The position numbers and the translations under genes are program-made. Below, in pieces: positions 8,237 through 17,498 of a DNA stretch of 64,000 nucleotides. The notes beneath the pieces were generated by a model. It saw only the letters and a list, made by a program, of their open reading frames with translations. It made no database searches and was not told the origin of the DNA. Location: NCBI RefSeq assembly GCF_050296195.1, contig NZ_JBNKRB010000012.1; one strand, 5' to 3'. How positions within the stretch are numbered: position 1 is the first letter of the stretch; each line of letters begins with the position of its first letter. Source of the DNA: Gynuella sp050296195 (lineage in GTDB: Bacteria; Pseudomonadota; Gammaproteobacteria; Pseudomonadales; Natronospirillaceae).

Positions 8237-8425
8237 CTAATAACCCGGCAATTAAATAAATCATCCTTATCTCTTTAATTGCCACCACAGAAAACCTGGC
8301 GATGTGACGCAAAACACCTTAATTTCCAGGGGCTCGCATTGGCTAAGACCAATGGTGTGGTCCGACACTAAGGTGCATCCCTGCATCACGCAATTAACCC
8401 GACATGCATACTTGCCGGGTTAATA
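8237..8425 (-). repeat. Family B structured intergenic repeat, copy B1
   Basis: A 189-bp element, read on the minus strand, shared with 12412-12600 and 59877-60094. It contains an 8-bp hairpin TTAACCCG/CGGGTTAA (8394-8401 with 8416-8423), a central CATTGG/CCAATG hairpin (8337-8342 with 8349-8354), and a tail reading AAAGAGATAAGGATGATTT then ATTGCCGGGTTATTAG. It lies 3' of two convergent genes, and the outer hairpin may serve as the terminator of the minus-strand gene. Confidence 0.8.
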
Positions 8426-8434
8426 GCACGACAC

Positions 8435-8908
8435 TCAGTCATAATAGACGAACGTCTCCATTTCATATTCCGGTAACGATGTTATTCTGGCATCCTCGGG
8501 TTCGGTACAGCTCAGATCAGCCACCTGCTTTCCTTTCTTAATCACATAGACACCCGCCGATTCCTGTTTTTCACGGATGCCAGCTTCACGGTCAATCCAT
8601 TCGCCACTGATGATTTTGGAATACACTACATAATCATACTTGCCGTTATGAAAGGTCAGCCGCCCTTCTCCACCACCGCTATAACCAGTAGCACTGAAAT
8701 GAGTATCGGATGCCAGATTCATCTCAAGATTCTGACGGGTACCATAGCGATAGAACAGCGAGTCATCACCGGCCACACAAACCGACAAAGATTTCTGTTT
8801 GATATCACACGAAAATGCCGGCTGTTCACCTATAAAACACAAGGATTCAGCCATGCTATGGACACTCAACACAAGCAGGGGCACAAACAAAAAACGGTGA
8901 ACGAGCAT
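8435..8908 (-). CDS. Small secreted protein, function unknown
   Basis: I do not recognise a family. The protein has a Sec signal peptide (about residues 1-21 from the chosen start, ending VHSMA before ESLCF), then a mature part of about 135 residues with cysteines at CFIGEQPAFSC, a VCVAGDD strand and a late SCTEPED. The last two thirds look beta-rich. The frame can be extended to 8941, but AGAGAGG lies 5 nt before the ATG at 8908, which also gives a better signal peptide. It stands alone, convergent to pgpA, with repeat B1 just beyond its stop. Confidence 0.75.
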   Translation of the reverse strand: MLVHRFLFVPLLVLSVHSMAESLCFIGEQPAFSCDIKQKSLSVCVAGDDSLFYRYGTRQNLEMNLASDTHFSATGYSGGGEGRLTFHNGKYDYVVYSKIISGEWIDREAGIREKQESAGVYVIKKGKQVADLSCTEPEDARITSLPEYEMETFVYYD

Positions 8909-9078
8909 AAGGCCTCTCTGGAGTAACGGACAAAAACGCAATTATCAACCCAGTTGTTCATTACATCGGGTTGATATATCTGACAGGCTCTACCTGTGAA
9001 GTTACGGACATAAACAATACTTTATTCCGAAACAACATCAAGATAACGGTATCCCGCCCGTTCTGACAAGCTTCGATA

Positions 9079-10038
9079 TCAAACTTCGTTGAAAACATCC
9101 ATCCGATATTCAGCGACCGCTTTAATGTCATCAGGAGAGGTTCGGCAACAACCACCAATCAGCTTCGCCCCCAGTTTTTTCCACTCTGCCACCTCTGAGC
9201 CCAAAGATTGATGACCACAGTGTTCACTAACCTGCCAGGTCTTGCTGTCAGCATCATACTGTTCACCGGAGTTGGGATACACAATCAAGGGTAACCGGGT
9301 ATGCCGCCTCATGTTTTCCAGTAATACAGGAATATGTTCCAGAGCCGTACAATTCACACCGGCCGCCACGATTTGCGGATGCTCATCCAACGCTCTGACA
9401 CATTCGGCTATTGGTGTACCATCGCTAATACATTCACCATCACGGGCAGAAAATGTTATCCAGGCACAGATCTGCGGAAACTCCTCCAGCAACTCAGACA
9501 AAACTTTAGCCTCCTGCAATGAAGGCAGGGTTTCACACGCCAACAAGTCAGCACCGGCTTCCACCAACACTGCCATCCGCGACCGATGAAACACTTTTAG
9601 AGTCTGATCATCCACACCATAATGCCCACGATATTCTGAGCCATCGGCCAAATATGCCCCATAAGGACCAACAGAAGCTGCGACCATGGGTTTGGGACGA
9701 TCATTGCCCTCATATTCCTGCCAGAACCGATCCCTCGCTGCAGCAGCCAGTTCAACCGAACGGGCGATCGTTTCGCGGGCTTGCTGTTCATCCATGCCAT
9801 ACGCTTTAAAACCAGCAAAACTGGCCTGATAACTGGCGGTAATCGCAATATCCGCACCGGCTTCAAAATAGCGCTGATGGACTTCGGCAATCAGCTCCGG
9901 CTGTTCCCGCAACACTTTGGCAGACCACAGCGCATGGTTGAGATCACAACCGCTTTTTTCCAACTCGGTTGCCATCGCACCATCCACAACCAAAAATGGA
10001 TACTGCTCTAGCACTTTTAAGAAATCTGCTTTCAACAT
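9079..10038 (-). CDS. mmuM: Homocysteine S-methyltransferase (S-methylmethionine-using)
   Basis: Transfers a methyl group from S-methylmethionine to homocysteine, making two methionines; cytoplasmic. The fold is the Zn-dependent homocysteine methyltransferase barrel: VDGAMATELE near the start, the first zinc Cys in AAGVNCTALEH (about 228-238), and the paired zinc cysteines in IGGCCRTSPDDI (about 294-305). Its 319 residues match the MmuM length. Its start codon overlaps the stop of the permease gene (TGATG), so the two are translationally coupled. The permease partner makes S-methylmethionine the most likely methyl donor. Confidence 0.93.
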   Translation of the reverse strand: MLKADFLKVLEQYPFLVVDGAMATELEKSGCDLNHALWSAKVLREQPELIAEVHQRYFEAGADIAITASYQASFAGFKAYGMDEQQARETIARSVELAAAARDRFWQEYEGNDRPKPMVAASVGPYGAYLADGSEYRGHYGVDDQTLKVFHRSRMAVLVEAGADLLACETLPSLQEAKVLSELLEEFPQICAWITFSARDGECISDGTPIAECVRALDEHPQIVAAGVNCTALEHIPVLLENMRRHTRLPLIVYPNSGEQYDADSKTWQVSEHCGHQSLGSEVAEWKKLGAKLIGGCCRTSPDDIKAVAEYRMDVFNEV

Positions 10039-11447
10039 CAGGATTCAGCCTCCGACAAAGCACTGTTTATTTCAACTCCGACCTGATTTCTGCCAGTCAG
10101 CAGATAGGCCAGATAACACAATACGGTAAAACCAAGCCCACAATACAAGGCAATACGCTGTTGCGGATCAAACGCGATACCGGCAATACAGGCGACACAA
10201 AACACGATGGAAATTATGGATACCCAAGGGAAAAAAGGTGCCCGATAAGCCAGGTCAGCAATGTTACCTCCACCAGCCTGAAAGCGGCGGCGAAAGTTAA
10301 AATGGCTCCAACCAATAACCAGCCAGACCACAACAACCGCAAACCCTGAAACAGATACCAAAAACAAATACAGAGAATCTGCCGCATAATAACTTGATAA
10401 CAATGACAACAATCCACCCAACATGGTTAAAATCAACGCATTCCGGGGTACCCCATTAGATGACAAACGCCCCAGAAATGATGGCAGGGTTTTCTGATCT
10501 GCCAATGTCCATAACATGCGAGAGGCGGCATATAAACCTGAGTTAGCAGCAGACAATAACGCAGTGATGATCACCAAATTGATAATGTCATCAGCATAAG
10601 GGATACCCATTCGTTCCAGCACAATCACAAATGGACTCTGTTTAGCACTGGCCAGATCACTCGGTAAGAGCGCCCCGATGATGATGATAGTGCCGACAAA
10701 AAAGATGATCAGCCGCCACAAGGTCGTTTTAATGGCGACAGGCAGGTTTTTATCCGGATCGACTGTTTCTCCGGCCGCAACACCAATAAGTTCTGTCCCG
10801 GAAAAAGCATAACTGACAGTCAGCATAATCATAAAAATTGGCAAAATACCGTGAGGAAACACGCCATTGGCAACCAGGTTATGAAGCATCGGCGCTGACT
10901 CATTCTGTCCAGGCACCATTCCAAAAACAGCGACCCCACCCAGCACCAGAAATACCACAATCGTCAACACTTTAATTAATGACAACCAGAACTCGGCTTC
11001 AGCAAAGATCCTGACTGCGAACATATTCAATACAAAAACCAAAACGATGCTGGCCGCACACCAGTACCACACTGGAACGGCCGGAAACCATTTCCCCATC
11101 AGCAGGCCAATACCGGTAAACTCCGAAGCCAGCGCCACTGCCCAGGTCAACCAATACAACCAGCCAACCACATAACCGGTGGCCGGATTGATATATTCAG
11201 TGGCATAACGACTAAAAGCGCCTGACTCCGGCATATGTACCGCTAGTTCACCCAGGCACATCATGATCATATAAACGCCAAAGGCGACAATCAGATAGGC
11301 AATAATGGCCCCTACCGGCCCGGCCTGATGAATCGTGTCACCTGAGCTGAGAAATAATCCGTTACCGATGACGCCCCCCAGGGACAGCATTACCAAATGT
11401 CTGCTGTGCATCGTTCGTTTAAAACTGGAAATAGTGTTGTCCGACAT
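10038..11447 (-). CDS. mmuP: S-methylmethionine permease (APC superfamily)
   Basis: Inner-membrane amino-acid permease, predicted to import S-methylmethionine for MmuM. About 12 transmembrane segments are visible; the N-terminus (FKRTMHSRHLVMLSLGGVIG) matches the MmuP/LysP-type AAT family signature. A longer frame starts at TTG 11459, but AAGGTG lies 4 nt before the ATG at 11447, so 469 residues is preferred. On the minus strand a TATAAT box with a weak -35 (TTCTTT) lies about 100 bp upstream. No SAM riboswitch or MetJ-type box was recognised. If mmuM were absent, a general amino-acid permease would be equally possible. Confidence 0.9.
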   Translation of the reverse strand: MSDNTISSFKRTMHSRHLVMLSLGGVIGNGLFLSSGDTIHQAGPVGAIIAYLIVAFGVYMIMMCLGELAVHMPESGAFSRYATEYINPATGYVVGWLYWLTWAVALASEFTGIGLLMGKWFPAVPVWYWCAASIVLVFVLNMFAVRIFAEAEFWLSLIKVLTIVVFLVLGGVAVFGMVPGQNESAPMLHNLVANGVFPHGILPIFMIMLTVSYAFSGTELIGVAAGETVDPDKNLPVAIKTTLWRLIIFFVGTIIIIGALLPSDLASAKQSPFVIVLERMGIPYADDIINLVIITALLSAANSGLYAASRMLWTLADQKTLPSFLGRLSSNGVPRNALILTMLGGLLSLLSSYYAADSLYLFLVSVSGFAVVVVWLVIGWSHFNFRRRFQAGGGNIADLAYRAPFFPWVSIISIVFCVACIAGIAFDPQQRIALYCGLGFTVLCYLAYLLTGRNQVGVEINSALSEAES

Positions 11448-11641
11448 ATTCACCTTCAATCGTTGTTCAACATACCGCCCCTTACGCGGACAGAAAATGC
11501 ATTTAATGGCGCAAACAATTCATGAATTTGCGGACCTGTCCAAGCGGCGCGGGCATTATATAGAGGATGAGCAAATAAAGAAGTCCGGCTTTACAGACAA
11601 TGCCTGTTCAATGACCAAAATGATTACCTCAGATAAATCAA

Positions 11642-11783
11642 GGGGGCCTCTGAAAAATAGGAATAGTTTTGATGCAGGCGAAGAAGCACCACTCGCAACA
11701 CCGAAATTCACTGGTGTAAATGAAGATGTGAGACTGGGGCTGACAACGTCCGGCGCGAAAACAGGCCATGTTTCAGAGGTTCC
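11642..11783 (+). mobile_element. Family A MITE, copy A2
   Basis: A 142-bp element beginning GGGGGCCTCTGAAAAATAGG and ending CAGAGGTTCC. It is very similar throughout to A4 at 30.2 kb. The right flank is CTAG, but the left flank is TCAA, so the target duplication is not preserved here. It lies about 195 bp upstream of mmuP and 1.1 kb before the chemoreceptor gene. Confidence 0.83.
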
Positions 11784-11787
11784 CTAG

Positions 11788-12411
11788 GTTTTTGGTCTGC
11801 GATCTTATAGTGACCCGACCAACCGGAAAGATCGTCTACATACAGCAGGGAAATTAATAGTAAATTCCCCCGTTTCAATACCGTCGCGAATTTGTCCCCA
11901 TACACTCAAGAGCGGCATTCAGTCTGAAAAAGAGGCGCTCATTTCAAACATCCTGTTGATATGAGCCAAAGTTCCAGCACACGTACTATCAATGTATTTT
12001 CAAACGCGTTCACATGACAGCTCATAACATATGGTTTATGTAGAGCTTCTGACAGTGATACTAAAACGTGACATTTTTCCAGGATATAAGAGATGCACAA
12101 CCAAGGTAAAAAAACATCAATTGGGAACTCAGGCAAAAATCGACCAAAAGCGAGCGTAGGAGATTTATATGACCGGGCTGAGTTAACACTTGGTACAACA
12201 TGAGGAAACAGACCCTAAAAATCTTGCCAAAAATGAGCAACATTTTTCACATCAGAGAATCCATTATGAGCATTAATTTTTTAGTCAAAAAATATTTCCG
12301 CCAACCCACCTGTCCGTTGACATACAAGTTGACTATGGATTCATCTGTGCTTTGAGTTTGCTTTATATCAGAGGTTGATCTATACAATTAGTAAACTGTT
12401 ATTTCGTATAC
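11788..12411. other. AT-rich intergenic stretch, possibly a decayed gene
   Basis: Just over 600 bp without a supported gene. The minus strand from about 12280 to 11940 keeps partly open frames joined by frameshifts (segments reading SPTLAFGRFLPEFPIDVF and CHVLVSLSEALHKPYVMSCH), which looks like a broken coding sequence. I cannot assign it to a family. Confidence 0.3.
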
Positions 12412-12600
12412 TACTAAACCGACAAGCATTTATGTCGTATTAATAGTGTGACACGGAGATGCACCGAAGTGTCGGACCACACCATTGGCCACAGCCAATG
12501 CGAGCCTCTAGAAATGAAGGTATTTCGTGTAACACGGCTAGTTTTCTCGGGGCGACAATCAAAGAAATCAGGACGATCTGTTTGATTGCCGGGTCAATAG
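12412..12600 (+). repeat. Family B structured intergenic repeat, copy B2
   Basis: A 189-bp element matching B1 in reverse orientation over its whole length. The central hairpin is CATTGGC (12483-12489), loop CACA, GCCAATG (12494-12500). The tail reads AAAGAAATCAGGACGATCTG then ATTGCCGGGTCAATAG. It lies between the mmuP and chemoreceptor genes. The 270 bp that follow, up to 12874, hold nothing else I can identify beyond the chemoreceptor promoter region. Confidence 0.8.
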
Positions 12601-12874
12601 TCACGTGATATAGCAAATAAATATTGCAGGTATTGCCGTGACAGTATTGGTGAACTGTAGATTTCTGGATGGCTTGTTAAAACGTTAAGAATACATTCCA
12701 AGACAGACTGGACGATCCAGCCAATTACGAAAGTAGTCGCTGTCAACGTTAATTGATCAAGCACTCTGATTTCGAAACCCACATAACCGATATCGTAAAA
12801 CACACATTTCACCTGCAGTCACTATGAGCATTAAAAATTAGACAACTTCAGGTATCTGGAATCAGAGGTCCATT

Positions 12875-14746
12875 ATGAAATTCAGCTACAAAATTGTCAT
12901 AACATCCTCGTTGTTGTTATTGATTACAGTAGGGCTATTGAGTCTTTATCAGATAAGAATGGTCGAAGACGAAGTAACAACGCTGGTAACCAGCAGCGTT
13001 GATGAATTGATGAATGGTGTCCGTAATACCATTAGTGGAGAAATGCATACCAAGAAGCAGATGGCACAGACCATTACAGAAATTATTGCGCTGGATTATC
13101 GAAACGAAGATGAGGTGACCGAAATTGTCCGGGGCAAAACTCTGAATGAAAGCTTTCTCAATTCTGGTATCGGCTATGAAAGCGATGGCGTAATCCTCTT
13201 TAGTGAACCCTCGTGGATCGCCCCAGCCGGTTATGACCCGCGCAAACGCCCCTGGTACCAACAGGCTAAAACATCTGGAACATTGATACTGACAAAACCC
13301 TATGTCGATGCGACTACCAAAGACATGATTATTTCCATCGGTGTTCCAGTCACCCACAACGGCCAGTTTGTCGGTTCCATGTATTATGATATGGCGCTAT
13401 CAGGACTGGCCAAACTGGCAAACTCCGTTAACCTGTTCGATGCAGGTTATCTGTTTATTACTACCAATGACGGCATACTGATCGCTCATCCGGACAAAGA
13501 AAAAAATGGTCATAATATCTCCGAATATCTGCCCATCAAACAATTACAACCAGGCAGCCAGGACATTAAAATAAATGGAAAGTCCTACCTGCTCAATTTT
13601 GTCCTTATACCAGATGAACAGTGGTATATCGGCGCGATTGTCGATAAATCAATAGCCTTCCAGACCATCACTAAACTGCGTAACAATTCTATGGTCTATC
13701 TGGTTCTGGGGCTGATCATCAGCCTGTTGGTACTCAACTATTTAATCAAAGTTCTGATGCGACCATTGGGGTCACTGAACAATGCCATTAAAGGAGTGGC
13801 TTCTGGAAACGGAGACCTGACCCAGCGTCTCGATGTCGATACAGATCCAGAGTTTGCAGAACTGGCTATTGGCTTCAACCAGTTTACCGAATCACTGCAA
13901 AAACAGATTACTCAATCAAAAACCATCAGCCGGGAAATTAACGATGGAATAACCGTGACATTGGAAAATGCCAGACATTCAACCGATGCCATGCGCAGTC
14001 AGATGCACGAACTGGAACAACTGGCCACAGCCATGCATGAGATGGCCGCATCTGCATCCGAAGTTGCCAATAATGCCCAACAGGCAGCTTCAGCAGCAAG
14101 AGACGCAGATGATGCCTCAATGAAAGGCGAAAATGCCGTTACAGAAACCACTGAATCCATCGATGCGCTGGCTGCACGCATCGGTCAAGCAGTCACTGAA
14201 GTTCAGGGACTTGAATCAGCCACCGCCAATATTGAAACCATTCTGAAGGTTATCAACGAAATTGCTGATCAGACCAACCTACTGGCACTGAATGCGGCCA
14301 TCGAGGCAGCCCGAGCCGGTGAATCAGGCCGGGGTTTTGCGGTAGTGGCAGATGAAGTGAGAACACTGGCACAGAGAACCCAGGAATCCACGACTGAAAT
14401 CCGCTCCATGATCGAACAACTGCAGGCCGGTGCTTCCGCCGTATCGTTAGCAATGAACGACAGCAGGGATACCACCATCATTGCGGTTGATAAAGCAAAG
14501 GCTGCCAATCAGGTATTACAAACCATTCGCCAGGCCATTCAACATATCAGCGATATGACGGTACAGATTGCATCAGCCGCAGAAGAACAAAGTTCAGTCG
14601 CCGAAGAGATCAACAATAACACCTTTAAAATCAAAGATATCAGTACACAAGTGGCTGAGACTGCCGATCAATCGAATCAAGCAACTCAGCAGCAAGCTGA
14701 AAAAGTACGACAGCAGGATGCACTATTGAACAAGTTTGTCGTATAA
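12875..14746 (+). CDS. Methyl-accepting chemotaxis protein with amino-acid-type dCache domain
   Basis: Transmembrane chemoreceptor. TM1 is at about 7-27, a periplasmic dCache_1 domain spans about 35-270, TM2 is at about 272-292, a HAMP domain follows, and the cytoplasmic signalling hairpin has its tip at EIADQTNLLALNAAIEAARA. The ligand pocket carries RPWY (Arg125, Trp127, Tyr128) and a later Asp172 in YYDMALSG; this is the known dCache_1AA pattern (Arg126/Trp128/Tyr129/Asp173 in Pseudomonas PctA), here shifted by one residue. L-amino acids or related amines are therefore the predicted ligands. The 623-residue length is standard. No C-terminal NWETF pentapeptide is present. Confidence 0.95.
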   Translation: MKFSYKIVITSSLLLLITVGLLSLYQIRMVEDEVTTLVTSSVDELMNGVRNTISGEMHTKKQMAQTITEIIALDYRNEDEVTEIVRGKTLNESFLNSGIGYESDGVILFSEPSWIAPAGYDPRKRPWYQQAKTSGTLILTKPYVDATTKDMIISIGVPVTHNGQFVGSMYYDMALSGLAKLANSVNLFDAGYLFITTNDGILIAHPDKEKNGHNISEYLPIKQLQPGSQDIKINGKSYLLNFVLIPDEQWYIGAIVDKSIAFQTITKLRNNSMVYLVLGLIISLLVLNYLIKVLMRPLGSLNNAIKGVASGNGDLTQRLDVDTDPEFAELAIGFNQFTESLQKQITQSKTISREINDGITVTLENARHSTDAMRSQMHELEQLATAMHEMAASASEVANNAQQAASAARDADDASMKGENAVTETTESIDALAARIGQAVTEVQGLESATANIETILKVINEIADQTNLLALNAAIEAARAGESGRGFAVVADEVRTLAQRTQESTTEIRSMIEQLQAGASAVSLAMNDSRDTTIIAVDKAKAANQVLQTIRQAIQHISDMTVQIASAAEEQSSVAEEINNNTFKIKDISTQVAETADQSNQATQQQAEKVRQQDALLNKFVV

Positions 14747-14761
14747 ATTAAAACATTCAGG

Positions 14762-14785
14762 CAGGGTCCATTCGGACTCTGTTTT
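14762..14785 (+). terminator. Rho-independent terminator of the chemoreceptor gene
   Basis: Stem CAGGGTCC / GGACTCTG (one G-T pair) with a 4-nt loop ATTC, followed by TTTT, 15 bp beyond the stop codon. The rest of the gap to 15032 holds the lacI-type gene's promoter region; I see no clear LacI-type palindrome in it. Confidence 0.75.
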
Positions 14786-15032
14786 CTTATCAGCAAATCT
14801 CACCATAAAATATTTCGGCATACACCTTTCCATCACTGGACTACAAACTCTGCCATCATTTGTCTGGTTTTTTCGCACTCATTCAGTGCAAAAATTCACA
14901 CTTGCAGCTAAACATTTTCGTTCCTACAGTGAAAACAACAGACTCTGCGAAGCAAGCAGATATCGTTTTTGAGATGACTTGTTGTTGGGGGTAGTCTGTC
15001 CCTGATCTAATAAAAATAAGAATCAGAGCATT

Positions 15033-16073
15033 ATGTCGATCAAAACACTGGCTGCAAAATTGGGGGTTTCGGTTTCCACCGTATCCAGAGCACTGAATGA
15101 TTATCCTGACATCAGTTCTCATACTAAGAACCGGGTACGTAAAGCCGCCGCCGAACTTGGCTATCAAATCAGCTCCCGAGATCGTTATCATACGATCCAA
15201 AAAGTCTATTGTGTGGGGCTGATACTGTTACAACAGGACGACTATCTTGTCGATCCTTCCATCTCTGCCCTGCTTGGATCAGTGACCCGTTGTTTGCAGC
15301 AGCATAACTATCTGGCGCACATCATTACGCTACCACACGGTGAACAGGAACTGGTGGCCTTTGAACAGACAATCAAACTCGGGCAATTTGACGGCCTGAT
15401 TGTCATCAGAACCCGAACCAATGACCCACGGGTCAACAGACTTCTGAAGCTGAATATTCCATTCGTCTGTTATGGTCGTACCGATAAATCCAGCCAGTTC
15501 GCCTGGGTGGATATGGACAACGTTCAGGTATTTACCGCTGCAATCGAACGCTTATTGAGCCTCGGGCACCGTAACATTGGGTTCATTAACATTTCTGAAC
15601 AATTTCACTTTGCCCGGGATCGCCTGACCGGTCTGCAAAACACGCTTCAACAATACAACTTCAAATTGCCGGAATGGCGCTATCGCAGCTGCGATTTCAG
15701 TGCCACCCAGGCACGTCAACTGACTATCGACATGTTGGCACATGATCACTCGATCACTGCACTGGTCTGTGCCACTGACCACATTGCCAGAGGTGTGTAC
15801 TCGGCCTGTCGGTCACTGGGTCTGAAAATCGGTCTGGATCTTTCTGTGATCGGATGTGATGACGCCGTGGATGTTGCCTATATGGATCCACCACTGACAA
15901 CGGTCGGCACCGATGAAGACACCGGTCGCATACTGGCGGAAACATTACTGAAACGAATCGACGGAGAACCTATTAGCGGGTTGCAACGATTACTGTCACC
16001 AAAACTGGTGGTCAGAGAATCTGATCAGCCCTTCACTCACCTCTCCCATCCACAGGAAAGGATTAAGTCATGA
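15033..16073 (+). CDS. LacI-family transcriptional regulator of the sugar ABC operon
   Basis: DNA-binding repressor with a periplasmic-binding-protein-like effector domain. The N-terminal HTH reads IKTLAAKLGVSVSTVSRAL (about 3-21), followed by the hinge helix region NRVRKAAAELGY. The remainder (about 60-335) is the two-lobed sugar-binding domain, including the TALVCATDHIARG and LSVIGCDDAV signatures. Its stop overlaps the start of the binding-protein gene (ATGA), so regulator and transporter are one transcript and the regulator probably controls its own expression. The inducing sugar is unknown. Confidence 0.92.
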   Translation: MSIKTLAAKLGVSVSTVSRALNDYPDISSHTKNRVRKAAAELGYQISSRDRYHTIQKVYCVGLILLQQDDYLVDPSISALLGSVTRCLQQHNYLAHIITLPHGEQELVAFEQTIKLGQFDGLIVIRTRTNDPRVNRLLKLNIPFVCYGRTDKSSQFAWVDMDNVQVFTAAIERLLSLGHRNIGFINISEQFHFARDRLTGLQNTLQQYNFKLPEWRYRSCDFSATQARQLTIDMLAHDHSITALVCATDHIARGVYSACRSLGLKIGLDLSVIGCDDAVDVAYMDPPLTTVGTDEDTGRILAETLLKRIDGEPISGLQRLLSPKLVVRESDQPFTHLSHPQERIKS

Positions 16074-17419
16074 AAATAACCATAACACTGAAACTGACCC
16101 TGGCAGCTCTCGGGCTGATGTTATCTGGCAATCTATTTGCCACAACGGTGGAGTTCTGGACCACTGAAACCCAGAGCGAACGCATGACGGTTATAGAAAC
16201 TCTGGCAGCAACCTTTGAAGCACTGAATCCGGATGTCACGATTAAAGTGGTACCGGTGGATGAAAATGACATGGCGACTCAAATGGCAGCAGCGGCAGCG
16301 GCCGGGACACTGCCCCAATTGATTGAAGCCGGCTCGGAACTGATCATGGCATTTGGAGAAGAAGGGATTTTGAATACCGATCTGAGCAAAAATGTTCTCA
16401 AAACCGTCGGCAAGAAAAATTTTTATACCGGCGCGCTGAATATGCTGCGCACCCCAAAAGGTGGACACTATTATGGCCTGCCCTATCACGGCTGGATACA
16501 AGGGATCTGGTATCGTAAGGACTGGTTCGAACAGGCCGGCCTGAAACCACCTACTGACTGGAAAAGTATTCTCAAGGCCGCGGAAACATTCACCAAACCG
16601 GACCAAAATCAATATGGCATTCTGGTCGGCACCAAAGTCGAAGGTTACAGTGAACAGGTATTTACCCATCTGGCACTTTCAAATAAAGCAGCAGAATTCA
16701 ACAAAAAAGGCGAACTGATTTTCGATAGCAAGGCAACCGTTGAAACGCTGGAATTTTATAAAAAACTGGCACAGTACAATCCACCCGGACCTCAAAACTG
16801 GCGTGCCCGTGACTATTACCTGCAGGGTAAGATGGCAATGTTTTTCTATTCCACCTACATCATGGATGATCTGGCATTAGCAGAAGTCGCCAAAGGCTCT
16901 TTGACCGCCGACAATTTTGCCGAACTCAACGGCGGAAAGTTCGACCCCAACCTGGTCAAAAATACGGGTTTCGCACCCATTATTCACCATAAAACCGATG
17001 CCAGTTACGGTGTACTCGTCGGTCTGGCCGGAGTCAACCTGAGCGACACTGCCAAAGCCGATGCCACCAGTCGGTTCGTCGAGTTTCTGTATGAACCGGC
17101 CCCCTACATTACCTTCCTGCACATGGCACCCGGCGGCATGAACCCGATGGTCAAAGGCATCGCCGAAAACCCACAATACCTGAAAGATCCAAATGGTGTC
17201 TTCGAACTTTATGGTGTCGATAAGATCAAGGAGATCATTACCGGATTTGAAAAAATCAAAACCTTCAGTGTGGTCGACGGTGAAGTGTTCCCGCAGTCCG
17301 GAGAAATCTTCGCCAAACAAATTATCCCGCAAATGATTTACAACACAATTTTCGAAGGCGTCAGCCCCGAAAATGCCGTCAAACAGGCAACCCAAAAAAT
17401 GCAGCAGTTAATGGATTGA
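16070..17419 (+). CDS. Extracellular sugar-binding protein of an ABC importer
   Basis: Periplasmic solute-binding protein (family 1, MalE/UgpB type) that delivers a sugar to the two permeases encoded next. A signal peptide (about 1-24, ending NLFA before TTVEFW) is followed by a typical two-lobed binding protein with VEFWTTETQSERM and YYGLPYHGWIQGIWYRKDWF, aromatic residues usual in oligosaccharide pockets. It has 449 residues. The ATG overlaps the regulator's stop codon. A stable hairpin lies 18 bp after its stop, before the permease genes. Substrate is not determinable by eye. Confidence 0.93.
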   Translation: MKITITLKLTLAALGLMLSGNLFATTVEFWTTETQSERMTVIETLAATFEALNPDVTIKVVPVDENDMATQMAAAAAAGTLPQLIEAGSELIMAFGEEGILNTDLSKNVLKTVGKKNFYTGALNMLRTPKGGHYYGLPYHGWIQGIWYRKDWFEQAGLKPPTDWKSILKAAETFTKPDQNQYGILVGTKVEGYSEQVFTHLALSNKAAEFNKKGELIFDSKATVETLEFYKKLAQYNPPGPQNWRARDYYLQGKMAMFFYSTYIMDDLALAEVAKGSLTADNFAELNGGKFDPNLVKNTGFAPIIHHKTDASYGVLVGLAGVNLSDTAKADATSRFVEFLYEPAPYITFLHMAPGGMNPMVKGIAENPQYLKDPNGVFELYGVDKIKEIITGFEKIKTFSVVDGEVFPQSGEIFAKQIIPQMIYNTIFEGVSPENAVKQATQKMQQLMD

Positions 17420-17436
17420 TGCTCCCGACTTAGCGC

Positions 17437-17467
17437 CCGGTAGGATGGCGGGAACGCCATCCACCGG
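17437..17467 (+). promoter_or_regulatory. Stable intercistronic hairpin (REP-like mRNA stabiliser)
   Basis: The arms GGATGGCG (17443-17450) and CGCCATCC (17455-17462) pair perfectly around a GGAA tetraloop, and outer CCGG/CCGG extends the stem with a small bulge. No T run follows, so it is unlikely to be a simple terminator. It lies between the binding-protein and permease genes, as REP sequences do between malE and malF in E. coli, where they protect the upstream mRNA. Confidence 0.6.
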
Positions 17468-17498
17468 TAAATAACAATGACCAGGATTAAGAACCAGC

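Noticed and set aside
12061..12243. 60-codon minus-strand frame in the mmuP-chemoreceptor gap
   Set aside because: Not protein-like alone; at best part of a decayed gene, recorded under the gap entry.
12601..12874. Sigma-28 promoter for the chemoreceptor gene
   Set aside because: ACCGATAT is present but no TAAA box lies at the required distance.
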